Below, in pieces: positions 1 through 6,038 of a stretch of DNA of 42,690 bases. This DNA comes from an uncultured Brachyspira sp. (GTDB lineage Bacteria; Spirochaetota; Brachyspiria; Brachyspirales; Brachyspiraceae). The notes below the pieces were generated by a model. The model saw only the letters and a program-made list of their open reading frames with translations. It searched no databases and was not told the DNA's origin. The stretch covers positions 1 through 42,690 of the forward strand of contig CAKVCG010000002.1 of NCBI GenBank assembly GCA_934725525.1. The letters are read 5' to 3'. The position numbers and the translations under genes were made by a program. The first letter of the stretch is position 1. Each line of letters starts with the position of its first letter.

Positions 1-117
1 GAGAGTAAAAAGCTTAATAATGTTTATTTCTTCGGCAGGCTTGGGGATTATAAATATTATAATATGGATTTGGCGGTAGAGAGAGTTTTAAAATTATTTA
101 AGGAGATATTCAAATGA
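1..117 (+). CDS. glf: UDP-galactopyranose mutase, C-terminal end (partial)
   Basis: This is the last 38 codons of a gene that begins before the window. The peptide contains the segment FFGRLGDYKYYNMDLAVERV, which matches the conserved C-terminal end of UDP-galactopyranose mutases (a GRLG.YKYY.MD pattern around the substrate and FAD site). The enzyme interconverts UDP-galactopyranose and UDP-galactofuranose in the cytoplasm for surface glycans. Its TGA stop overlaps the ATG of the galE fragment in an ATGA arrangement, so the two were once translationally coupled. The identification rests on a short tail but the motif is distinctive. Confidence 0.75.
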   Translation, partial: ESKKLNNVYFFGRLGDYKYYNMDLAVERVLKLFKEIFK

Positions 118-269
118 TTTTAATAACAGGCGGAGCGGGGTATATAGGAAGTCATACGGTTTTGAATTTAATTGAAAAAATAATGATATATATAGTAATA
201 AATATTCTTTTGCATTTGATAGAAATACTAAAAGCGCTAATTAATAAATTAAATTATTCACATAGATAG
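114..269 (+). pseudogene. galE: galE (UDP-glucose 4-epimerase) remnant
   Basis: The ATG overlaps the glf stop and has a good ribosome site (AAGGAGA at about 100). The first 22 residues, MILITGGAGYIGSHTVLNLI then EK, are the canonical N-terminus of GalE with the NAD-binding GGAGYIGS loop. After that the reading frame runs through unrelated AT-rich sequence and stops at codon 52, against about 330 codons for the whole enzyme. All of the catalytic YxxxK region is missing. I read this as a deletion that removed nearly all of galE and joined its first codons to the region upstream of the glycosyltransferase gene. A 51-residue peptide may still be made but cannot be an epimerase. Confidence 0.8.
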
Positions 270-280
270 GAAAATAGAAT

Positions 281-2383
281 ATGGAAAAACAAAATGTTTT
301 AATATCTATAATTATTCCAGTATATAATACGGAAAAATATTTGCCAAAATGTTTGGATAGCGTATTAAATCAAAATAATAAAAATATAGAAATAATAGTA
401 GTTAATGATTGCTCTCCAAATAATTGTAATGAAATAGTTAACGATTATATAAAAAGATATGGCAATATAAAATTAATAGAAAATAAAAATAATTTAGGTC
501 TATATAATACAAGATTGGTAGGAATTAAAGAAGCTAAAGGCAAATATGTAATGCATGTAGACAGCGATGATTATATACTGCCGAATTCTTTAAATGAACT
601 TATAGATATTATAAAAGAATACGATTACGATATAATAGCTTTTAATCATTATATAGAAACTATGGATGGTAAGCTTCATAAATCGGTTATACATAATAGA
701 ATTTTAAAAGAAAAGGTTTTATCAAATACTGAAGATATGTATTATGAACTTTTTTTATTTAATTTATCTAATAATATGCATTCTAAAATTATAAAAACTT
801 CTTTATATAATTCAATTGACCTAGTTAATAATAATTTTACTTTTCTTGAGGATTATTTATATATTATTCAATTAATAAATTTTTCTAATAAAATAAAATG
901 TTTGCCAAAAGAATATTACTCTTATTATATGCGAGAAGATAGTTCAACAAAATTTACAAATATGAATTATAAACAAAAAGTAAAAACTTTAGAAGATTTG
1001 AAATTTGCAAATGAAAGCGTAATTAGATTTTTAAAAGATAAAAATCTTAATTATTATATTTATTTAATTTATTATAAAGAAAATGAATATTATTATTGGT
1101 TATATAACGGTATGATTTCAAATCTAAATTATAACGAGGAAAAAGAAATAAAAGATTTAATTTTAAAAGCGTTTCCTCTGATTAGTCCTAATTTGAAAAT
1201 ATTAGACAGAATAAATAAACCTTCGGATAATAATTATTTTCTTTCTATAATAATTCCCGTGTTTAATACGGAAAAATATTTAAAAAGATGTTTGGATAGC
1301 ATAGTAAATCAGTCTTTTAAGGATATGGAGATTATTTTAGTTGACGACTGTTCTTCTGGGAATTGTTATGAAATATTTGAAGAATATCAGAAAAATAATA
1401 AAAATATTAGATATGTCAAAAATGAAAAAAATTTGGGTAGCGCTTGGAGTAGATTAAACGGTTTAAGTTATGCAAAAGGAGAATATATTCATTTTGTAGA
1501 CAGCGATGATTGGGTTGTTGACGATTGCTATAGGAAAATATATGAATATTTAGATAATAAATACGATTGTTTACATTTTAATGGAATAATGGCTTATGAT
1601 GATAAAACCACAAAAAATTTTGGTTGGCATATTTGTGGGAATAAGAAGTTAATCGGAGAAAGAAAAGCTTTTGAAGATATGTTTGTAAGCGATTCAAGAA
1701 GAAGAACTTTATGGTGCAGAGTATTTAGAAAAAAATGTTTACTTAAAGCGGCTCAATATATGCCGAAATATCATTTATCGGTTGCGGACGATTGGATTTT
1801 AAATTTGTTTGCTTTATTTTTTGTAAAAAAATATAGAAGCGTTTCGGATATATTTTATTACTATTTTCAAGATAATCCTAACGCAATGACGGCGGTTGTT
1901 GAAAATAAAAAAGATGTTAAATTTTCGGTTGACAAGTTAGACAATACTTTACGGCAAACTTATGATTCTTATAATGCCGTAGTTCATTTTTTTAAGCAAA
2001 ATAAAGTATGGGAAAAATATAGAGTTTTATGGCAACTTTATATAACGAGAGATATTCAATATAATTTTCTAAATCCTTATAAGAATTTAGAAAATTATTT
2101 ACTTGATTTATCAAAGGAAAATAAAGAACAATATATAAACGAAAGCGTTAAATTATTTAAGTATCATAATGTAAGAATATCTTCTTTATTAGAATTTATA
2201 AAAGTGAAACTATATGATTCTAATGAAGGAAATATAAACATATTAAGAGATTCAGTTTATCAATATAAAAAAGGGGTTATCAAAAAGATTCTTTGTCGTT
2301 TATTTTCCGTTAGTAGAAGTTATGGCATAACCACAATACATATTTTAGGATTTAGTATTCACTTGAAAAAGAAAAACTGTTGA
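281..2383 (+). CDS. Tandem two-domain family 2 glycosyltransferase
   Basis: A 700-residue cytoplasmic protein with two GT-A family-2 glycosyltransferase domains. Domain 1 starts SIIIPVYNTEKYLPKCLDS at residue 9 and has the metal/UDP-sugar motif DSDD at 94-97. Domain 2 starts SIIIPVFNTEKYLKRCLDS at about 322 and has DSDD at 407-410. The two starts align closely (NDCSPNNC against DDCSSGNC), so the gene probably arose by internal duplication. Such enzymes add sugars to cell-surface polysaccharide, often with one domain per linkage; the sugars cannot be read from sequence. There is no signal peptide and no clear membrane segment. The C-terminal ~200 residues are unassigned. The neighbouring glf/galE remains support a surface-glycan locus. 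The start is preceded by AGGAAA. Confidence 0.88.
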   Translation: MEKQNVLISIIIPVYNTEKYLPKCLDSVLNQNNKNIEIIVVNDCSPNNCNEIVNDYIKRYGNIKLIENKNNLGLYNTRLVGIKEAKGKYVMHVDSDDYILPNSLNELIDIIKEYDYDIIAFNHYIETMDGKLHKSVIHNRILKEKVLSNTEDMYYELFLFNLSNNMHSKIIKTSLYNSIDLVNNNFTFLEDYLYIIQLINFSNKIKCLPKEYYSYYMREDSSTKFTNMNYKQKVKTLEDLKFANESVIRFLKDKNLNYYIYLIYYKENEYYYWLYNGMISNLNYNEEKEIKDLILKAFPLISPNLKILDRINKPSDNNYFLSIIIPVFNTEKYLKRCLDSIVNQSFKDMEIILVDDCSSGNCYEIFEEYQKNNKNIRYVKNEKNLGSAWSRLNGLSYAKGEYIHFVDSDDWVVDDCYRKIYEYLDNKYDCLHFNGIMAYDDKTTKNFGWHICGNKKLIGERKAFEDMFVSDSRRRTLWCRVFRKKCLLKAAQYMPKYHLSVADDWILNLFALFFVKKYRSVSDIFYYYFQDNPNAMTAVVENKKDVKFSVDKLDNTLRQTYDSYNAVVHFFKQNKVWEKYRVLWQLYITRDIQYNFLNPYKNLENYLLDLSKENKEQYINESVKLFKYHNVRISSLLEFIKVKLYDSNEGNINILRDSVYQYKKGVIKKILCRLFSVSRSYGITTIHILGFSIHLKKKNC

Positions 2384-2408
2384 CAAATTAATTATAATCT
2401 GTTATTAT
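2380..2408 (+). promoter_or_regulatory. Sigma-70 promoter for the Panacea gene pair
   Basis: TTGACA (2380-2385), 17-base spacer, TATTAT (2403-2408). The -35 overlaps the stop codon of the glycosyltransferase gene. It predicts a leader of about 100 bases before the ATG at 2515. A second TTGACA lies at 2440-2445 but has no good -10 partner. Confidence 0.6.
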
Positions 2409-2514
2409 TTATTATATAGGTATAGGATATAATATTTATTTGACAAAATTTTAATTTTTATGTTTTTAAATACGAATATAAAATAGATATTTTTTATATA
2501 AAGGATTAATTATT

Positions 2515-3018
2515 ATGGAAGCTAAATATGTTTTTGCTTATGTTTATCAATTATTATTAGATAATAAATTAATAAGTAAAGAAGACCGTAAAGATGCAAA
2601 AATAAAAACAAATAAAGTTATTTATTTTGCCGAGTTAATGCATAGAATACTTTTTAAAAAAGAATTAATAACTAATGCAAACTATTATTGTCTTTGCTAT
2701 GGTCCCGCTATTGATATAAAGCAATTAGATATAGATGAAAAATTAATAAATTTAGATAAAATTAAAAATTACTCAAATCAGCTTTCTGAAGAAGAAAAAG
2801 AAGAAATATCTATTTGCGTAAAAGATTTTTTTGCTAAAATGGAAACGGAAGAATTAATTGACATAACACATAAAGATAATAAATATTTTCCATTAGAAGC
2901 GTGGAAAGATAATATAAGTAATAATAGGTATGGCGAAGTCCCTTTATCTAATGAAGATTTAGATAAAGACGCTAAAATTCTTCGGGATAGCCTTCTACAA
3001 AAATATTTTAAGGATTAA
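2515..3018 (+). CDS. Panacea-domain (DUF4065) protein, putative antitoxin
   Basis: A 167-residue soluble protein. Residues 32-65 (KTNKVIYFAELMHRILF, later YGP at 62-64) and 90-130 (LSEEEKEEIS, then ELIDITHKD and a Trp at 130) follow the Panacea/DUF4065 pattern: a helix with K..K.LYFA, a YGP turn, and a late EL...TH....W. Members include SocA-like and phage-associated proteins. Published work on Panacea domains shows that many act as antitoxins for varied small toxins encoded next door. Here a 91-codon gene starts 3 bases after the stop, which fits that layout. The ribosome site AAGGA precedes the ATG. The family call is by motif only; an antitoxin role is inferred from family and context. Confidence 0.72.
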   Translation: MEAKYVFAYVYQLLLDNKLISKEDRKDAKIKTNKVIYFAELMHRILFKKELITNANYYCLCYGPAIDIKQLDIDEKLINLDKIKNYSNQLSEEEKEEISICVKDFFAKMETEELIDITHKDNKYFPLEAWKDNISNNRYGEVPLSNEDLDKDAKILRDSLLQKYFKD

Positions 3019-3021
3019 CTT

Positions 3022-3297
3022 TTGAATCAACATGTTTATTTTAAAAATATTTTAAAATTTTTTCAACCAAGATTGTCGAGTTGTGCAAATTTGAAAAAAG
3101 AATGCGTCATTAAAGATTATTGTAATGATTGCAATAAAAGTAAATGTATTAGAATTCAAGACGGTTCTAATTATAAAGCTAATATATTATGCGATATAAA
3201 ATTGCAATGTTATCTTAAATCGAAGAATATTGATAATAACGAATTAAACGAAATTAGAAAAGATTTTTATTTGTATATACTTGATTTTATTAAATAG
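3022..3297 (+). CDS. Small cysteine-rich protein, candidate toxin partner
   Basis: A 91-residue protein that I do not recognise. It starts with TTG at 3022; AAGGA at 3010-3014, inside the end of the Panacea gene, gives an ideal 7-base spacing, and no in-frame ATG lies nearby. Seven cysteines fall at residues 21, 28, 34, 37, 42, 57 and 63. The run C-x6-C-x5-C-x2-C-x4-C suggests a zinc or iron-sulfur knuckle. The protein is basic, soluble and has no signal peptide or membrane segment. Close coupling to a Panacea gene makes it a candidate toxin or regulated partner, but no known toxin fold is visible. It could instead be a small metal-binding accessory protein. Confidence 0.6.
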   Translation: MNQHVYFKNILKFFQPRLSSCANLKKECVIKDYCNDCNKSKCIRIQDGSNYKANILCDIKLQCYLKSKNIDNNELNEIRKDFYLYILDFIK

Positions 3298-3427
3298 ATT
3301 AAGACATTTGGAAAGTATCATTCATCAAACAAATAATAGGACTATAAAAAGAAATATATGGGATTTTATTTTTTCAATATCGTAGGTATGGGAAGTATAG
3401 GATAATTACTATTTTTAGAATTAATAT

Positions 3428-3459
3428 AACTTTGAAAAGGAAGTAGTAATTTCAAAGTT
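3428..3459. repeat. 10-bp perfect inverted repeat (possible stem-loop)
   Basis: AACTTTGAAA (3428-3437) and its exact complement TTTCAAAGTT (3450-3459) are separated by 12 bases. It lies between the cysteine-rich gene and the convergent decayed operon, so it may be a weak bidirectional terminator, although no long T-run follows. The rest of 3298-3488 shows nothing else. Confidence 0.45.
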
Positions 3460-3488
3460 TTAACTTAATAAATAATATTAAAAAACTG

Positions 3489-3626
3489 TTATTTATTTAT
3501 TTCTTTAACTTCTATATCGCTTAAATTTAGAAACGGATGCATCATTAACATGTTTATAATTAATATCATTATTTCCATATAAAATAATTGAGTCTAAATT
3601 CACTATATCATTATATACTCACTAAA
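3489..3626 (-). pseudogene. Decayed coding remnant downstream of the ATPase operon
   Basis: On the minus strand this stretch reads as fragments in two frames. One gives DIVNLDSIILYGNNDIN; the other gives HPFLNLSDIEVKEINK then a stop at 3489. The switch between frames and the stops near its start show it is no longer a gene. It probably continued from, or followed, the disrupted gene at 3627-4052. I cannot name the family. Confidence 0.4.
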
Positions 3627-4052
3627 CTATTTTTTAGATTTAATATTTTTAATCAATAAATTTACATATTCATTTAATTCTTCTTTTTTTATCTAAAAAC
3701 TCATTTTCATCTGGCAAAATATCCATTTTAATTATTTTATTCGTATTAACAGACTCGCTTTTTTCTTTTCCAGAATCGTAATCTCTAATAATTATAATTT
3801 TTTTATTATCTCCAATCAAAAATGCCCTTTTTATATCTATTTTATTTAATAAAAATGAGATTAAATCATCTACTTTAATTTCATTTATTAACCATGACTG
3901 CCGTTTTTCTACTTCATAACAATAACATACAAAAAATTTGCCTTTGTTATTTTTTTAATATAGAATATGAAAAAATCATATTCTAATAATACCTTATCTA
4001 AATATAGGTTGCCATAAATATATACATTGTCAAAATAAGGTTTATTATTCAT
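3627..4052 (-). pseudogene. Disrupted small partner gene of the ATPase (two A7 frameshifts)
   Basis: Read on the minus strand, the ATG at 4052 overlaps the stop of the ATPase remnant by 8 bases. The frame is lost at an A7 tract (plus-strand T7, 3950-3956) and again at a second A7 tract (T7, 3684-3690). Allowing one base change at each gives about 145 continuous residues, including NVYIYGNLYLDKVLLEYDFF, SWLINEIKVDDLISFLL, IDIKRAFLIGDNKKI and MDILPDENEFLD. The Trp/Ile and AFL patterns remind me of DUF6575-like proteins found beside AAA ATPases, but I could not verify this. Both breaks at homopolymers make slippage the likely cause, whether mutation, phase switching or read error. Confidence 0.6.
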
Positions 4053-4400
4053 TTTTTACAACCTCAAAATATTTTATTGGTTTTGCGTTCTCGTATATCC
4101 AAAAATCTACATGCGAACCGCTCTTTTTTATATCTTTAGCTCTTAATGTAATTCCGCATTCAATATTAGTTTTACCTTTTGATAAAATAAAAGAATTAGA
4201 ATTAATGCTTATTTGTATTTCTTCAAATTCTAATTTATCAAAATATTCAATTTTATCAATATCAGTAAATGCCTCTAAACATTTTAATATGGTAGTTTTA
4301 CCAAAACCATTAGGTCCAGTTATTATGGTAATCCCACTTTTTTTAGTTTAAATTTGTAATTAAATTTACCAAATAACTTTTTAACTTCAAATGACAACAT
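4045..4400 (-). pseudogene. AAA/ABC-type ATPase N-terminus, frameshifted
   Basis: On the minus strand the ATG at 4400 has a ribosome site (AAGGAAA). The start MLSFEVKKLFGKFNYKFKLK is followed by an A7 tract (plus T7, 4338-4344), where the frame shifts by one base. Restoring it gives SGITIITGPNGFGKTTILKC, a clear Walker A motif (GPNGFGKTT) of the SMC/RecN/OLD-like ATPase group. Only about 119 residues remain before a stop. The Walker B, signature and D-loop regions of such ATPases (usually 300 or more residues) are absent, so the gene is also truncated, unless it is a short domain protein. The next gene overlaps its stop by 8 bases, so the two formed an operon. Confidence 0.7.
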
Positions 4401-4573
4401 TATTTTTCCTTAAATAATTTTAACTATAATATAATATCATTTTATAAAATAAATGTAAACATTATAAATAGTATTTTTAGAAAATTATAAAATATATACC
4501 AATAAAATCTATTATAACAAACTCTTATCATAGAATATATTGTGCTACTTTGATAAAAATAAAAGTCATAACT

Positions 4574-4811
4574 ATGAGAATATTGCATTCTAATAAGTTC
4601 AATTATTTTAAATATACGCCACAAAAATATTCTAGCGACATAATTAATGCTATAAACGAAGCTAAAATATACGAATATGCATTAGACGAAAGTATTGATT
4701 TAACGCTTAATTATTTTAATTAAATAAAAAATTATTTGAAAAAACGCAAAATAATTTATATAATATTAATTATGATTTAAGTGAAAAATATTATAACCAT
4801 TTTAAAGTTTT
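4574..4811 (+). pseudogene. 5' portion of a gene interrupted by the Rpn-like element
   Basis: From ATG 4574 a frame gives 49 residues including NYFKYTPQKYSSDIINAINE and ALDESIDLTLNYFN, then TAA at 4721. In a neighbouring frame from 4726 it continues as KKLFEKTQNNLYNINYDLSE then KYYNHFKVF, up to the 3' end of the Rpn-like gene. Similar peptide pieces reappear at 5740-5926 on the far side. I read this as the left half of a host gene of unknown function, now broken by an indel and by the inserted gene. Confidence 0.5.
4724..4811 (+). repeat. Direct repeat copy 1 (left flank of the Rpn-like gene)
   Basis: About 88 bp that match 5740-5828 closely by eye. They share the first 15 or more bases (ATAAAAAATTATTTG), a long identical core (AATTTATATAATATTAATTA onward) and AAAAATATTATAA. 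They differ by about a dozen substitutions and one indel. The stop codon of the Rpn-like gene (4802-4804, minus strand) lies inside this copy. Confidence 0.75.
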
Positions 4812-5680
4812 TCTATTTCTTCAATAGACAAGCCTGTATTTTCGCTAATAAATTTTATGTCTAAACCTGATTTTTTTAGATTTTTGGCTATTGAAATTGC
4901 TTTATTTTTTTCGCCTTCGAGTTTCCCTTCTTTTCGTTCTCTCGATAGCATCATTTTTTGTCCTATCAAAAAAGCATCTCTGGCGGCGTAAGCTCGCATT
5001 AATTTATCGTCCGAAGTAAATCGTTTGTATTCTTCTATTGCTTTTGTCATAATCGGGTTTGCCTCCTTTAATTCTTTTTCTATATCTTTTAAATTTTTGC
5101 TTGTGAAAAATTTCATCCAAGTTAATAACTTATTCTTTTTTAATTCCTCAATAGTCGATTTTTCTAATATATCAATAAATCTTTGAACTTCAATTAAATG
5201 CATTTGAATATAATCTAAACTAATATTTTGGTCTTCCGTGTCAATCAATTTAAAACAGCGGTGAGGTTTGCCTTCGTCTCCAAAATTTAAATTAAAATCA
5301 AGTAAATTAATGCTTATAATTTTTTGAACCTCTTGATAATCTTCTCCTTCATGCAATTCGTTTACTATATTTTTTGAAATATAATAAAAAATTCTGTCTA
5401 CAAAATTCATATTTCCGCATAATTGAAATTCAATTATAACGGTTTTATTATCTTTAGTTTTTGCTTTAACATCTATTATTGACTCTTTCAACTCGATATT
5501 TTCCGAAAGATTGAAAGGGTCGATTATTTCCAAATCTTTAACTTCTTCAAAATTGAAATCGTTTAAAGTTGCGTTGACTAAATTCTCGAGCAAATCTTCG
5601 TTTCCATTTTTTCCGAGTAGGTATCGCGCAAATAAGTCGCTCAATGTTTTTACTTCAATATTATCTTTATTATCTTTCAT
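4802..5680 (-). CDS. Rpn-family PD-(D/E)XK recombination-promoting nuclease / transposase-like
   Basis: A 292-residue protein of the PDDEXK_2 (Rpn / transposase-31-like) class. The nuclease core shows D70 (ESIIDVKAKTKD) and E84-F-Q86 (VIIEFQ), the D...ExQ catalytic pattern. It is followed by FVDRIFYYISKNIVNELHEG and the hydrophobic KIISINLLDF strand typical of the family. The tail has GLDIKFISENTGLSIEEIEK, the usual helix-turn-helix-like end. Family members such as E. coli RpnA cut DNA and promote RecA-independent recombination; they are not classical transposases. The gene is intact and lies between two direct repeats within a broken gene. A consensus promoter sits 6 bases before the ATG and there is no Shine-Dalgarno, so the mRNA should be leaderless. 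Confidence 0.87.
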   Translation of the reverse strand: MKDNKDNIEVKTLSDLFARYLLGKNGNEDLLENLVNATLNDFNFEEVKDLEIIDPFNLSENIELKESIIDVKAKTKDNKTVIIEFQLCGNMNFVDRIFYYISKNIVNELHEGEDYQEVQKIISINLLDFNLNFGDEGKPHRCFKLIDTEDQNISLDYIQMHLIEVQRFIDILEKSTIEELKKNKLLTWMKFFTSKNLKDIEKELKEANPIMTKAIEEYKRFTSDDKLMRAYAARDAFLIGQKMMLSRERKEGKLEGEKNKAISIAKNLKKSGLDIKFISENTGLSIEEIEKL

Positions 5681-5686
5681 AAATAT

Positions 5687-5715
5687 ATTATAACAAAAAA
5701 TTACTTATTTGTCAA
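5687..5715 (-). promoter_or_regulatory. Perfect consensus promoter of the Rpn-like gene (leaderless)
   Basis: On the minus strand: TTGACA (5710-5715), 17-base spacer, TATAAT (5687-5692), then 6 bases and the ATG at 5680. Transcription should begin at or next to the start codon. No purine-rich ribosome site exists. Confidence 0.75.
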
Positions 5716-5739
5716 AGTATAATTGGATTATTTATAATA

Positions 5740-5828
5740 ATAAAAAATTATTTGAAAGAAAATCAATGTAATTTATATAATATTAATTATGATTTAACTT
5801 AAAAATATTATAATGATTTTTAAGTTTG
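5740..5828 (+). repeat. Direct repeat copy 2 (right flank of the Rpn-like gene)
   Basis: The second copy of the ~88-bp repeat seen at 4724-4811, in the same orientation, 60 bases upstream of the Rpn-like start codon. It differs by an extra base near 5758 and by substitutions that introduce stops into the frame that is open in copy 1. Confidence 0.75.
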
Positions 5829-5926
5829 TGAGTCGTTTAGTAATTATATTGAAGCTGTAGATAATGATATTAATAATAAGTTGGAAGGCGTATAAGGAAT
5901 TGAACGATAAATATAATAAATTATAA
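5740..5926 (+). pseudogene. 3' portion of the interrupted gene
   Basis: The frame from 5758 gives ENQCNLYNINYDLT-stop-KYYNDF-stop, then VCESFSNYIEAVDNDINN and KLEGV. A shifted frame from 5891 gives YKELNDKYNKL with a TAA at 5924-5926. With the left portion (4574-4811) it describes a helical host protein that repeats the KYYN segment at both junctions. It is clearly decayed and I could not identify it. The rest of 5681-6038 holds the Rpn promoter and otherwise nothing I can read. Confidence 0.5.
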
Positions 5927-6038
5927 AATATATATAAAGAATTATAGGAATAAATTTAATTCTAATTAATAAATTGAAATATAATACTAAATCTTTATAA
6001 TAGAAATGAATTTATAAATATTATTTTTATAATTAAAA

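Noticed and set aside
4442..4624. 60-codon open frame on the minus strand upstream of the decayed ATPase.
   Set aside because: It is rich in Ile/Phe/Tyr from AT-rich sequence, has no ribosome site and overlaps the better plus-strand remnant starting at 4574.
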